Shown: positions 19,829 to 28,099 of the stretch, piece by piece
How positions within the stretch are numbered: position 1 is the stretch's first letter
Layout of the letters: each line of letters starts with the position of its first letter
NCBI RefSeq assembly: GCF_900197855.1
Contig: NZ_FZMQ01000005.1
Coordinates: 274,175-338,174, forward strand
Direction of reading: 5' to 3'
Source of the DNA: Helicobacter cynogastricus
GTDB lineage: Bacteria; Campylobacterota; Campylobacteria; Campylobacterales; Helicobacteraceae
DNA: 64,000 bases
The notes under the pieces: generated by a model
Told to the model about the DNA's origin: nothing
Databases searched by the model: none
Seen by the model: the letters and a program-made list of their open reading frames with translations, nothing else
Position numbers and translations under genes: made by a program

Positions 19829-21064
19829 CTAGGGCGTTGATTTGTCCTCCAACATCCGCTCTACAATTTCTATATGTTTGCGCATACTCTCTTGGAAATC
19901 GAATTTTTTTACCCGTTCTAGACCTTTTTGAACACATTGTCGTCTAAGTGTTTCGTCCGTGAGAGCAATCTCTAGTTGCTTAGCAATGTCTGTAACATCA
20001 TAGGGATTACAATAAATCCCTGCATCGCCTAAAATTTCAGGCATGCAAGAAACATTGCTTGCCAATACCACACATTGAGCTTGCATCGCTTCTACCATAG
20101 GCAAGCCAAATCCTTCTGCAAAACTGCCCCACCAAAGCAAATGGGCATGTGTATACAGGGTTTGCAAAAGCGCATCTGTTACATAACCTAGATCGACAAT
20201 GAAGTTCTGCTTGAAATACGCTTCATCATCCTGACTAAGATCATTTGGTGCACCGGTGATCATCACCTTAAAGCGATGTTGTAGAGGTGCAGGCAGAAGT
20301 TTAAAGGCATCAATCAAGCCCCGCACATTGCGCCTTCTAGCTCTAGCTCCTACTACCAAAATAAAATCTCCAAAATGAGGAGGTAACGCTTCTATGCGAT
20401 TTTCACGGTATTTTCTAAGACCATGATAAATTACATGTACGCGTTCTTGAGAGAAACCAAAAGTCTTTAAAATATCTGTCTTGGTATATTCGCTAAAACA
20501 AATGGTTTCTGTAAAAGTAGCCATTTTGGGCAATACTTGCTCTATTAAAAATGCTTTCAAACTTTCGCTGATACGCCAAGCTTTTTCATCGCACAGGGGT
20601 AAATCGTGGATACAGCCAAGTGTTTTTTTGGCATTCAAAACAGCAATTTCATAGGAAGGCTCGATATAGAGATCAAAAATCTCTGTTCGCTCCTGTTCGC
20701 TCCTGTTCGCTCTGCTTTGGAGCATTCTTTTTAATTTTTGTAACAAAGGCAACAGGCGCTTTTTTAAGGCCAAATAAAAATGTTCGCTTAAAATCATTTT
20801 TATCATTTTAAGCAAAACCCTACGCACTCTTATCTTAAGAGAATGGGCAAAGGATGTAGGAGGTTGGGCAACAGGTGTGGGTAGGGAGGTTAAAGTTTGA
20901 TATTCTTGGAGATTGTCATAAAATTTACCATTAGCATAAATCGTAATGCTAACATTTTTATCCTTGAAATGCTCCTCTAAAGCTTGGATAAAAGTCAAGG
21001 CATAAAACCCAAGACCGGTTAAATCCCCCTTAAGAATAGAAGCATGAAAAACAATTTTTTTCAA
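19829..21064 (-). CDS. Glycosyltransferase, GT4 (GT-B) type
   Basis: A retaining GT-B glycosyltransferase. The C-terminal half has FILVVGARARRRNVRGLIDAF, the donor-site segment SFAEGFGLPMVEAMQAQCVVLASN with the E-x7-E pattern, and GDAGIYCNPYD. The N-terminal acceptor half begins KKIVFHASILKGDLTGLGFYA. Residues about 85-125 form a basic helical insert, just before a 10-bp tandem repeat that lies inside the coding sequence. The start is TTG at 21064 behind GAGGG. 411 residues. A role in LPS or another surface glycan is inferred from family only. It converges with murI and diverges from comB2. Confidence 0.85.
   Translation of the reverse strand: MKKIVFHASILKGDLTGLGFYALTFIQALEEHFKDKNVSITIYANGKFYDNLQEYQTLTSLPTPVAQPPTSFAHSLKIRVRRVLLKMIKMILSEHFYLALKKRLLPLLQKLKRMLQSRANRSEQERTEIFDLYIEPSYEIAVLNAKKTLGCIHDLPLCDEKAWRISESLKAFLIEQVLPKMATFTETICFSEYTKTDILKTFGFSQERVHVIYHGLRKYRENRIEALPPHFGDFILVVGARARRRNVRGLIDAFKLLPAPLQHRFKVMITGAPNDLSQDDEAYFKQNFIVDLGYVTDALLQTLYTHAHLLWWGSFAEGFGLPMVEAMQAQCVVLASNVSCMPEILGDAGIYCNPYDVTDIAKQLEIALTDETLRRQCVQKGLERVKKFDFQESMRKHIEIVERMLEDKSTP
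20684..20713. repeat. Three tandem 10-bp units inside the glycosyltransferase gene
   Basis: TGTTCGCTCC repeated three times, the last unit ending in T instead of C. On the coding strand it specifies roughly ANRSEQERTE. The unit length is not a multiple of three, so loss or gain of one unit shifts the reading frame. In the present state the gene is open. Confidence 0.85.
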
Positions 21065-21198
21065 GAAAAACCCTCACCCGTGAAAAATGCAAACCCCTCT
21101 ATTCTAGTGCATGGCAACCAAAGATTAGCTGAATAGCCTGTTTTAATTTACAATTTGTCGCCACATGTGCATGCTTTTTTATATTTCTATAAATGTGC

Positions 21199-21204
21199 TA
21201 GAAT
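21199..21204 (+). promoter_or_regulatory. Extended -10 box ahead of comB2
   Basis: TGCTAGAAT: an extended TG-n followed by TAGAAT, 22 bases before the comB2 ATG and in the 161-base gap between the divergent glycosyltransferase and comB2. An AAAAAGG ribosome site follows. Confidence 0.5.
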
Positions 21205-21225
21205 CCGCATTTAAAAAGGTAAAAA

Positions 21226-21495
21226 ATGAAGCGTTTGTGGATGTTCTGGGGGCTGGGGGTCTGTAGCCTGTATGCGCAGGGAGCAGAAGGTTTTTTTAGT
21301 GCCATTGAAGCGCAATTAAAGAGTAACACGGCTAAGGGTATTTTGATGTTAATTTTCATTGGCATCGCTTTTTATGTGTGGCGCAATCTGGATCGTTGGC
21401 GTGAAATTTTCTTTACAATTTTGGGCGTGGTGCTAGGCATCATGCTCTTTTTTAAAGCCCCTGCTTTGGCATCTTGGTTTATGGAATTGTTTTAA
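21226..21495 (+). CDS. comB2: ComB2-like (VirB2-type) competence pilin-like protein
   Basis: An 89-residue protein with a signal peptide (MKRLWMFWGLGVCSLYAQ, cleavage near residue 18-20), a short polar stretch, and two membrane segments separated by RNLDRWRE, the layout of VirB2 subunits. In H. pylori the DNA-uptake type IV secretion system ComB has ComB2 and ComB3 encoded next to each other, which fits the following gene. Sequence similarity to ComB2 is weak, so the call rests mainly on topology and neighbour. Confidence 0.6.
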   Translation: MKRLWMFWGLGVCSLYAQGAEGFFSAIEAQLKSNTAKGILMLIFIGIAFYVWRNLDRWREIFFTILGVVLGIMLFFKAPALASWFMELF

Positions 21496-21770
21496 TGGGC
21501 TTTGGCTATCCTGTAGTGGTAGTTTCTGTACCCAATCTCAAGGAAATTTCCACAAAAGATAAATTCCTTTGGTTAAACGCCAAATCTTGGATTCTAGCGA
21601 TCTTTATCCCCTTTGTACTCTTGCCATGGCTGGGTATTCTCTACAGCCTGCTTCTTTATGGATGGTTTTTAACATTCTTTAGTATCTTAGAATTTTTTGA
21701 TGAGGATATTGCGGATATTTTGATCGCGTATTCTCAGATCAAAACCCCCGGAGACGATTTTTACGCCTGA
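21495..21770 (+). CDS. comB3: ComB3-like (VirB3-type) inner-membrane protein
   Basis: 91 residues from ATG 21495, which overlaps the comB2 stop by one base. The sequence LKEISTKDKFLWLNAKSW leads into two close membrane segments (ILAIFIPFVLLPWLGILYSLL, then a second), and then EFFDEDIADILIA, closely resembling ComB3 of H. pylori and the VirB3 family. In H. pylori comB4 (the VirB4 ATPase) follows directly; here the next gene is murG on the other strand, whose 3' end overlaps this gene by ten bases. Confidence 0.75.
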   Translation: MGFGYPVVVVSVPNLKEISTKDKFLWLNAKSWILAIFIPFVLLPWLGILYSLLLYGWFLTFFSILEFFDEDIADILIAYSQIKTPGDDFYA

Positions 21771-22834
21771 GTACTCAAATCTTCTAAAATGCGATCGACA
21801 ATCACACGCGCGCCATCACTGGTGATTTTTTCTCTAAGTTTTGAGCTCACCTCAGAGATATAAAGCCCCCGTGTTTTGGGAGTTTGCAACCATTCGATAA
21901 AGTCAAAAAGCTTAGAGGGGTGCAGAGCATGTTGGAAGACAATCTTGGCCAAACCTTCTTGTTCAAATTCTAGGGCGTTAAAATACTGGTGGTTATTGGC
22001 AGCGTGGGTATAAGGAACAAACATGGTTGGTAAATTATTAGCACAAAGCTCCCACACACTGCTAGCCCCCGCTCGGCTCACGCAAATATCGGCTTGTCTC
22101 ATCTTTTCCACTAGGTTTAAATCAAAGGCAAAAAGATCTATCATGTCCAAAATACCCAAACCCTTGTAGAGATCAGCGATACGATCGTAATGGAGTTTGC
22201 CACACTGGTGGATAATTTTTAAACCTTTTTGAAGTAAATCTCTAGCGCATAAGAGTGCAAATTCGTTAATTGCACTTGCCCCCTGTGAACCTCCCAAAAA
22301 CAAGATAGTGTCCACTTGGTTGCGGATACGAGCTTTTTCAAAAAAAACTTCCTGCACAGGGTAGGGAGTCTTATAAAATTTCTTCCCTGCCCCCTTATTT
22401 TCAAAACTACCAAAAACGCGTTTGGCATAAGGAGTGGTGTATTTATTGAGCGCGCCTTGAATGGCGTTTTGCTCATGGATGTAAAAGGATGTATTTGAAA
22501 AGATACTAGCCAAACTCCCCGGCCCTGCGCTAAATCCTCCTACGCTAATGAGAGCTTGTACGCGGTGTTTTTTCAATAAACCTAGAGCCACCTTAGCCCC
22601 CTTGAGTTGCGCCCAAAGAGCGGGGATTTTTCTTAGAAAGTTTTTGTTAACCACTCCGCTACTCTCTAAAAAGTAGCGTTCTATAAACAAGGGACTATCT
22701 TCAAACCAACTACGATCTTGACCAGTAGTGCTCCCAATATAGATCAATTCCTGATTGCGACTCTTAAGCTCTTGAGCTAGAGCTTTGGCAATGCATAGAT
22801 GCCCTCCTGTTCCTCCGCCTGTAATGGCAAACAC
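21761..22834 (-). CDS. murG: UDP-GlcNAc:lipid I transferase MurG
   Basis: Adds GlcNAc to lipid I to give lipid II on the cytoplasmic face. GT28 features: the N-terminal glycine loop ITGGGTGGHLCIAKALA, the second loop ILFLGGSQGASAINEFA, ISVGGFSAGPGSLAS, and the donor-site VSRAGASSVWELCANNLPT. 357 residues, close to H. pylori MurG. The start is GTG at 22834, three bases after the fliW stop, so fliW-murG form an operon, matching the H. pylori order. Confidence 0.96.
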   Translation of the reverse strand: MFAITGGGTGGHLCIAKALAQELKSRNQELIYIGSTTGQDRSWFEDSPLFIERYFLESSGVVNKNFLRKIPALWAQLKGAKVALGLLKKHRVQALISVGGFSAGPGSLASIFSNTSFYIHEQNAIQGALNKYTTPYAKRVFGSFENKGAGKKFYKTPYPVQEVFFEKARIRNQVDTILFLGGSQGASAINEFALLCARDLLQKGLKIIHQCGKLHYDRIADLYKGLGILDMIDLFAFDLNLVEKMRQADICVSRAGASSVWELCANNLPTMFVPYTHAANNHQYFNALEFEQEGLAKIVFQHALHPSKLFDFIEWLQTPKTRGLYISEVSSKLREKITSDGARVIVDRILEDLSTQA

Positions 22835-22837
22835 GGC

Positions 22838-23251
22838 TTAACGACTTGCTTGTTGTGGAGTTGCTTGAAGGGGAGGCACAAAAGATTTGATCGCTTCTCT
22901 GAAGCCAAAATCTGGATAATCCATGATGGAGAGAGGAATTTGGGCAGCATAACCATTATCAGGGTTAAAAATCAAAGGTGCTAAGAAATTGACCATCGAA
23001 TCTTCTAGGTTTTTTTGCACAACCACCACGCAAAAAACCTCTACTTCAGAATTTCCATCTAATTCCAAGAGTAATTCAATGTACTTAGGAATGCTAAAAC
23101 TATATTCTCTAAGTTTGTATGGGTTGGCTAAGACTAGACTGATCGTGCCATCTAAGCTACTCACTTTGCTAAAGAGTTCGTCAATCTTAGTGAGCTCAAC
23201 TTCCATAATGTTTTCAAATCCAAGAATGGGAGCTTTGAGTTGGTAATGCAT
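22838..23251 (-). CDS. fliW: Flagellar assembly factor FliW
   Basis: FliW binds flagellin and, by partner switching, antagonises CsrA to couple flagellin synthesis to export. The protein (137 residues) shows the family's ILGFENIMEVELTKID start, SLVLANPYKLREYSFSIP, EVEVFCVVVVQ, and NFLAPLIFNPDNGYAAQIPL. It starts at ATG 23251 with AAAGGAAC upstream. It precedes murG, as one of the two fliW copies does in H. pylori. Confidence 0.92.
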   Translation of the reverse strand: MHYQLKAPILGFENIMEVELTKIDELFSKVSSLDGTISLVLANPYKLREYSFSIPKYIELLLELDGNSEVEVFCVVVVQKNLEDSMVNFLAPLIFNPDNGYAAQIPLSIMDYPDFGFREAIKSFVPPLQATPQQASR

Positions 23252-23333
23252 GCTGTTCCTTTAAGCAAATATGCAAAGCCTCAGCAAAAGCTGTTCCAAA
23301 AAATGTAAAAAGTGAGAGGGGAATTTTTAAGGG

Positions 23334-23424
23334 TGGCGGACAGGGAGGGATTCGAACCCTCGGTAACCTTGCAGCTACGCATCCTTAGCAGGGATGTGGT
23401 TTCAGCCAACTCACCCACCTGTCC
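23334..23424 (-). tRNA. tRNA-Ser (anticodon GCU)
   Basis: Read on the minus strand: a seven-base acceptor stem GGACAGG pairing with CCTGTCC, a D-arm, anticodon loop CTGCTAAGG with anticodon GCT, a long variable arm (TGCGTAGCTGCAAGGT region) as in serine tRNAs, and a T-arm with GGTTCGAATCC. The discriminator is G and CCA is encoded. 91 bases. Confidence 0.96.
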
Positions 23425-23540
23425 AAAAGCTAAATTATAATCACTCTAAGTTAACAATTATCTTAATGTTGTAAATATCAAAGTCCGTTATTAGTTATTT
23501 GATAGTAAGATAGGGTCAAATTCTACTTCTAAGGTTTTGG

Positions 23541-24275
23541 ATGCGTAAAATTGTTTATGCTATGTGTGTCTGTGCAGGCTTGTTAAGTGCTAAAGGGGTG
23601 GGCGATAATGTTGTAAATCTTATTCGCCAACAAACAAAAAAAGAGGTGCGCGTTTTAGAAACATTGCCTTTAAAATCTGATAAAGATTTTCAGGTGGTGG
23701 TGGTTGAGGATCCAGAGACAAAATACCATATCCCTTTGTTAGCCAATAAAGATGGGAGCATGGTGTTAGGGCTAGGGAGTGTCTTTTTTAGTAAAGATAA
23801 TCAAGACATTGCGCTTTTAAATGGTGTTTATCATAAAACCAGTTCACACAATTTTAAACAAGCTAATGGGGCTAAACTTAATGCCTTGTTCAGCGGTTTG
23901 CCTAAGGATTATGTGATCAATCTTGTTTCCAAAAACAAGAACGCCAAAAATCTTTACATTGTTTCTGATCCTAGATGCCCACACTGCCAAAATGAATTAC
24001 GGCATGTTCATGAACGACTCAAAGATGCTAATGTGCACATGGTGGTTGTCGGTCTTTTGGGGCAAAAATCCACGCTTAAAGCAGCAGATATATTGACACA
24101 AATCAAACAAGCGCGCACCACAGAGGATAAGATTGCTATGCTAGAGAAAATCTATGCTACTAATTACGAACCCGGGGAAGTTTCCGATGACAAGATTCAA
24201 GAAGTTGAAAAAACTACTAAAAAGATCTTAGCAACAGGAATTGAAAGCGTGCCTTTTATTTATGAATATCAATAA
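23541..24275 (+). CDS. dsbK: Periplasmic DsbC/DsbG-like thiol oxidoreductase (HP0231/DsbK type)
   Basis: A 244-residue exported protein with a signal peptide (MRKIVYAMCVCAGLLSAKG). The N-terminal half (about 20-125) resembles the dimerisation domain of DsbC/DsbG. A thioredoxin fold then follows, with active site DPRCPHCQNE near residue 146 and a cis-proline in ESVPFIYE near the C-terminus. H. pylori HP0231 (DsbK), a dimeric oxidase of periplasmic disulfides, has the same plan and CPHC motif and the same downstream neighbour (HP0232-like). The protein ends soon after the cis-Pro strand, so the C-terminal helix is short. Confidence 0.8.
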   Translation: MRKIVYAMCVCAGLLSAKGVGDNVVNLIRQQTKKEVRVLETLPLKSDKDFQVVVVEDPETKYHIPLLANKDGSMVLGLGSVFFSKDNQDIALLNGVYHKTSSHNFKQANGAKLNALFSGLPKDYVINLVSKNKNAKNLYIVSDPRCPHCQNELRHVHERLKDANVHMVVVGLLGQKSTLKAADILTQIKQARTTEDKIAMLEKIYATNYEPGEVSDDKIQEVEKTTKKILATGIESVPFIYEYQ

Positions 24276-24301
24276 TCTTTGAGAAAAAAAATAAATAATG
24301 C

Positions 24302-24307
24302 TATAAT
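24302..24307 (+). promoter_or_regulatory. Extended -10 TATAAT ahead of the secreted helical protein
   Basis: TGCTATAAT, a perfect extended -10, 38 bases before ATG 24340. This suggests the downstream gene has its own promoter even though it follows the oxidoreductase by only 64 bases. Confidence 0.65.
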
Positions 24308-24339
24308 GCGGGCTTAAATTTTTATAGTAAGGATGCGAA

Positions 24340-24807
24340 ATGAAGTTTTTTAGTGCAGTTGTAGTAGCGGGGCTCTTTTGTAGTTTAGGGGCGCAAGATA
24401 TTGGGTTGAATGTTTTTCCCGAGTACCATGCTAAACCCGATCAAGAGATGCTAGACATGGCAGGCAAAATAGAGGCAGATAAAGTGATCAGCTATCTCAG
24501 CGAGATGAAAAATCGCTATAACAAAATGACTCCCAAGCATCAAGCGGATTTTCAAAAGCATTTTCAAATCGTTTTGGCTAAAAATATCGCCAAACTCAGC
24601 CCTGCTCAACGCCAGAAACGCCTAGATGCGATCAAAAAGGCTCTTGCGCTCAGGATTCAAAATGTAGACAATCTTAAAGAGGAAGTTGAGGCGGAGTATG
24701 CCTACTTGAACCACTGGAAAACCACTTTGCAATCTAAAACCTTCTATGAAGACTTGCAAAAAAATGGTTTTACACCCAGTGGTGTGACACAATCCAAAAC
24801 AAAGTAA
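24340..24807 (+). CDS. Secreted helical protein (HP0232-like)
   Basis: 155 residues: a signal peptide (MKFFSAVVVAGLFCSLGAQ), then a charged, mainly helical mature chain with segments such as KISPAQR-like LSPAQRQKRLDAIKKAL and EEVEAEYAYLNHWKTTL. No catalytic motif is seen. In H. pylori a secreted protein of similar size (HP0232) follows the Dsb gene HP0231, the same order as here; a link with flagellar or disulfide biology is inference from that. The start is ATG 24340 with AAGGATG. Confidence 0.65.
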   Translation: MKFFSAVVVAGLFCSLGAQDIGLNVFPEYHAKPDQEMLDMAGKIEADKVISYLSEMKNRYNKMTPKHQADFQKHFQIVLAKNIAKLSPAQRQKRLDAIKKALALRIQNVDNLKEEVEAEYAYLNHWKTTLQSKTFYEDLQKNGFTPSGVTQSKTK

Positions 24808-24811
24808 GGTG

Positions 24812-25249
24812 TTAACGCCAGCGTTTTTTGCGCGTGCGTGAGAGTTTAAAAATGGTCGAGGAGGGGGCCTGATAGAGCTTGCGTTTATCTTCAATAATAA
24901 TTGTGGCTGTTTGGTGAGCCCATTGCAAATCAAAATCTTTTCCACTCAAGTTAGCAGATGTGCTATAAAGTTGTCCTAGAATTTCTAGGGGGTATTGTGC
25001 TTGGGAGTGCTGAATCACTCTGTAACTTTGGGGAGGGTTGGTAGGGTAAATGAAGCTAGTTTTGCGCGCACGGCGGACAAAGGAGCGGTGGATGGAGGGC
25101 ACACGCACAGGTAGGGCGCGCAAACTGGTTAATACCTGCAATAAAGGTTTATTTTGAGGACTATGTTTGGCGCGATTAAGAGTGTGCGCGTTAGAACTAA
25201 AAAACCCAGCAGTGGTGTCGCTTTGCATCAAAATAATATTCGTATTCAT
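24812..25249 (-). CDS. Short TsaC/Sua5 (YrdC-domain) protein
   Basis: The YrdC family makes threonylcarbamoyl-AMP for tRNA t6A. Visible family traces: DTTAGFFS near the N-terminus (family TDTVYGL), NRAKHSPQNKPLLQVLTSL (family K-R-P-K-L), and LYSTSANLSGKDF (family STSAN-SG). The chain is only about 145 residues against about 180-190 in TsaC, with the early N-terminal segment and the end shortened. Start ATG 25249 is preferred over one 57 bases upstream that would overlap the divergent chemoreceptor promoter. Activity is uncertain because of the size. Confidence 0.65.
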   Translation of the reverse strand: MNTNIILMQSDTTAGFFSSNAHTLNRAKHSPQNKPLLQVLTSLRALPVRVPSIHRSFVRRARKTSFIYPTNPPQSYRVIQHSQAQYPLEILGQLYSTSANLSGKDFDLQWAHQTATIIIEDKRKLYQAPSSTIFKLSRTRKKRWR

Positions 25250-25293
25250 AAACTCAATTTTAGCGCATTTAAGCGCTTTTATGTTACTTCTGT

Positions 25294-25299
25294 TAGAAT
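25294..25299 (+). promoter_or_regulatory. Extended -10 box ahead of the second chemoreceptor
   Basis: TGTTAGAAT (TG-n-TAGAAT), 28 bases before ATG 25327, in the divergent gap with the TsaC-like gene. Confidence 0.5.
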
Positions 25300-25326
25300 C
25301 GGACAACTAAGTAGAATGGGGTTTAC

Positions 25327-27009
25327 ATGAACTTTGGCAACCTTGGCGTTAAAATTATAGGAGCGATCCTCTTGTCTCTTTCTGTGGTAGGGGTTGCAAT
25401 CATCGCAATAGCTGACCATAAGCAATACCGCCTTATCCACTCTGTAATTGCGAGCGAAACAAAGGGAGATATGCAACATAGAGAGAACACTTTAAAATAC
25501 GACACCCACCTCATTGAACAAGGAATCGCTGTCTATTACAAAAATTTCCCTAAAGAGGAAGCTAGGAAGATGGCTTTAAACTACTTTGGTGAAATCAATA
25601 ATGATAAGGGCATGATTTATATGGTTGTGGTGGACATGCAGGGTACCGTGCTCTTTGATCCGGTCAATCCTGACACCGTTGGTAAAAGTGGTTTGAATGC
25701 CATGAGTGTAGATGGCGTGTACTATGTGCGGGGTTACATTGAGCAGGCACGGCAAGGGGGAGGCTATACCTATTACAAAATGCCTAAATTTGCAGGAGGA
25801 AATCCTGAACCCAAAGTTGCTTATAGTCATTACGACCCTACAAGTGGCATGGTCATCGTTTCTACCTCTTATTTCAGTGATATTTTGAGTGCCACTGAGC
25901 ACACGCGCAAGGAAATCAAGCAAAAGGTTTCTAAAAATCTCCATGATTTGATCTATTACATCGCTTGTATCGTAGGCTTCTTTATTGTGGTAACCTCTTT
26001 GCTTGTTTACTACAGCATTGTTAGGCGTTTGCACATACTGGTGCACATGATGCATAGCTTTAATCAAGGGGAGCGCGATCTTACTCAGCGCATCCGTATT
26101 AATGGTAGCGACGAGATTGCAGAGGTGGGGAAAGGTGTAAACCACTTTGTAGAGCACATGCAAAAATTCTTTAATGACATTAAGGATACAAGCAAAGGCA
26201 GTAAGGAAATCGCTAGTATGCTCAAGGATGTCATTTTAGAAGCAATGAATGAGATGGCCAAGCGTTCAGCCTTGATTAGTCAAGTTAAAAACCGAACAAT
26301 TGAGATCAATCAGGTATTAAACACTTCTATCGATCAAGCTCAAGAAAGTCAAAAAAGTCTTGTGGAAGTGCAAGGTTCAATTAAAACTTCCAATAATGCG
26401 ATCGCCACTTTATTTGCTCAAATTACTGAAGCTTCGCGCACAGAAGAAGAGTTGGCTAGCAAGGTAGAGCAACTTAGTAAAAACGCTGACAGCGTCAAGA
26501 GTATTTTGCATATCATCAACGACATCGCCGATCAAACTAATTTACTTGCCCTCAACGCTGCCATTGAAGCCGCGCGCGCGGGTGAGCACGGGCGCGGGTT
26601 TGCGGTAGTGGCCGATGAAGTGCGTAATTTAGCTGCACGCACCCAAAAAAGTCTAGCAGAGATTAACTCTACCATTGGCTTGATTGTTCAAGAAATCAAC
26701 GATGTTTCTACACAGATGAATCTCAATTCTAAAAAGATTGAAGAGCTTAATAGTGTGGGCTTAGAGATGCAAGACAAGTTTAAGGACATGAATTCAAGTC
26801 TTGAATTTGTGGTCCAGCAAGTGGATATGTCGATTGGGAATTTTGTAGGCACTAAGCAAGATATAGAAAGCATGAAACCTCAGTTTGATGGCATTGAAGC
26901 AATCAATAAAAATAACGCTATAGAGGCAGCTAAGATTATCAAGGCAGCCGATCAGCTGCATGGAGCAACAGAAACTTTGGATAACAATATCAATCAGTTT
27001 AATTCTTAA
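25327..27009 (+). CDS. Methyl-accepting chemotaxis protein with a single-Cache periplasmic sensor
   Basis: 560 residues. TM1 is about 8-28 ([20 protein letters not shown]). The periplasmic domain (30-200) has the sCache features [33 protein letters not shown] and [15 protein letters not shown]2 is about 208-228. A clear HAMP domain ([20 protein letters not shown]) and the MCP hairpin with [20 protein letters not shown] follow. There is no C-terminal methylation-enzyme tether. sCache_2 domains usually sense small carboxylates; the ligand here is unknown. ruvC starts on the last base of its stop. Confidence 0.93.
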   Translation: MNFGNLGVKIIGAILLSLSVVGVAIIAIADHKQYRLIHSVIASETKGDMQHRENTLKYDTHLIEQGIAVYYKNFPKEEARKMALNYFGEINNDKGMIYMVVVDMQGTVLFDPVNPDTVGKSGLNAMSVDGVYYVRGYIEQARQGGGYTYYKMPKFAGGNPEPKVAYSHYDPTSGMVIVSTSYFSDILSATEHTRKEIKQKVSKNLHDLIYYIACIVGFFIVVTSLLVYYSIVRRLHILVHMMHSFNQGERDLTQRIRINGSDEIAEVGKGVNHFVEHMQKFFNDIKDTSKGSKEIASMLKDVILEAMNEMAKRSALISQVKNRTIEINQVLNTSIDQAQESQKSLVEVQGSIKTSNNAIATLFAQITEASRTEEELASKVEQLSKNADSVKSILHIINDIADQTNLLALNAAIEAARAGEHGRGFAVVADEVRNLAARTQKSLAEINSTIGLIVQEINDVSTQMNLNSKKIEELNSVGLEMQDKFKDMNSSLEFVVQQVDMSIGNFVGTKQDIESMKPQFDGIEAINKNNAIEAAKIIKAADQLHGATETLDNNINQFNS

Positions 27010-27506
27010 TGATCTTGGGCATCGATCCGGGAAGTCGCAAATGTGGCTATGGGGTCGTGGATGTGCATAGCAAATTGATCGGTGCGGGGTTTATCCACAT
27101 TCAAAACGCCCCTTTACAAGCCCAGATTTTGGAGATGATAGAGGGTTTGGATCAAATTTTAAACACCTATCCTATTACAGAAGTGGCTATAGAGGATATT
27201 TTTTACGCCTACAACCCTAAGAGTGTGCTCAAGCTTGCCCAATTTAGAGGGGCTTTAAGTTTAAAAATCTTACAGAGTGTGGGAGGTTTTAGCGAATACA
27301 CCCCCCTACAAATCAAGCGCGCTATCAGCGGGCATGGCAAGGCAAGTAAGGAACAAGTTGCCTTCATGGTCAAAAAAATTCTAGGGCTTAAAAACGCGAT
27401 CAAGCCCTTAGACATCACCGATGCCCTGGCAGTTGCGCTCACGCACGCCCAACAACGCCACGCTATTGCCATGCCCCATCAACACTCACACGCGCCAAAT
27501 CGCTAG
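27009..27506 (+). CDS. ruvC: Holliday junction resolvase RuvC
   Basis: RuvC nicks Holliday junctions symmetrically with RuvAB. The acidic residues are seen in [17 protein letters not shown] (Asp), [19 protein letters not shown] (Glu-Asp), and the C-terminal [16 protein letters not shown] (Asp-x-x-Asp). 165 residues, normal. ATG 27009 overlaps the chemoreceptor stop by one base. Its 3' end overlaps the convergent small exported protein by 44 bases. Confidence 0.96.
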   Translation: MILGIDPGSRKCGYGVVDVHSKLIGAGFIHIQNAPLQAQILEMIEGLDQILNTYPITEVAIEDIFYAYNPKSVLKLAQFRGALSLKILQSVGGFSEYTPLQIKRAISGHGKASKEQVAFMVKKILGLKNAIKPLDITDALAVALTHAQQRHAIAMPHQHSHAPNR

Positions 27507-27759
27507 AAAGCCCGCGTAATTGCGTTTGGGAATTAGATGAGGTATTGATACTTGCATCCGTTTTAAAAAGATCGCTAGGTTCGTTGCTTTGCCGTTGTTG
27601 CAACTCTTTGCGCTTGATAGTTTCTGTGTTGTTATATTTAAATTTTTGATGTATTTTTGGAGGTTTTTCGGCCTGCTTCTTCATGTTTTGCTCAAGTGCA
27701 ACCAAAGGATTAAGATACAACCCTACCATAAACAAACTCACAAGAGAAATTTTAGTCAT
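27463..27759 (-). CDS. Small exported protein of unknown function
   Basis: 98 residues. A signal peptide ([21 protein letters not shown]) precedes a basic, Gln/Asn/Ser-rich, low-complexity chain with no known motif. ATG 27759 is chosen because AAAGGAG sits six bases upstream; an in-frame start five codons earlier lacks a site. It overlaps the folB end by eight bases and the ruvC end by 44 bases on the other strand. Not recognised beyond similarity in layout to short Helicobacter exported proteins. Confidence 0.6.
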   Translation of the reverse strand: MTKISLVSLFMVGLYLNPLVALEQNMKKQAEKPPKIHQKFKYNNTETIKRKELQQRQSNEPSDLFKTDASINTSSNSQTQLRGLSSDLARVSVDGAWQ

Positions 27760-28099
27760 GCTCACTCCTTTCAAAGTTTTTACACATGCGCGCTCCTACA
27801 AGCGCACTTTGGCATGCTTGAGGCTTTTTAATGCTCATGGTAAGCTTGGCAATACTAGGGAAGCGTTGCTTAAGTTGCACACTCACTCCTTTTAAAGCCT
27901 CTTCTAGGAGAGTGTAGCGCATGGTAGATAATTGTTGTTGTACAACTTCCATAATGTCCATATAATCCAAGTAAGGATTTAAATCGCTGTAGTAGTAATC
28001 AACCTCTAAATTAACAATCAAAGGTTGAGGGTGTTCCTGCTCGCTTTCTTGCACGCCAATGATTGCATTAAGATGAAAATCCTCTATGAGCAGAGTCAT
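27752..28099 (-). CDS. folB: Dihydroneopterin aldolase
   Basis: FolB cleaves dihydroneopterin in folate synthesis. The 115-residue protein shows IEDFHLNAIIGVQESEQEHPQ (family I-x-G-V-x-x-x-E-R/E), LIVNLEVDYYYSD, and a C-terminal LTMSIKKPQA (family V-x-K-P). The catalytic Glu is in IGVQESE and Lys in KKPQA. Start ATG 28099 overlaps the plsY stop by four bases. Folates supply the formyl donor needed by the AICAR formyltransferase in this window, though that link is metabolic only. Confidence 0.9.
   Translation of the reverse strand: MTLLIEDFHLNAIIGVQESEQEHPQPLIVNLEVDYYYSDLNPYLDYMDIMEVVQQQLSTMRYTLLEEALKGVSVQLKQRFPSIAKLTMSIKKPQACQSALVGARMCKNFERSEHD

Noticed and set aside
25576-26163. 195-codon minus-strand frame inside the second chemoreceptor
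   Set aside because: Antisense to Cache and HAMP coding sequence; composition looks like shadow coding.
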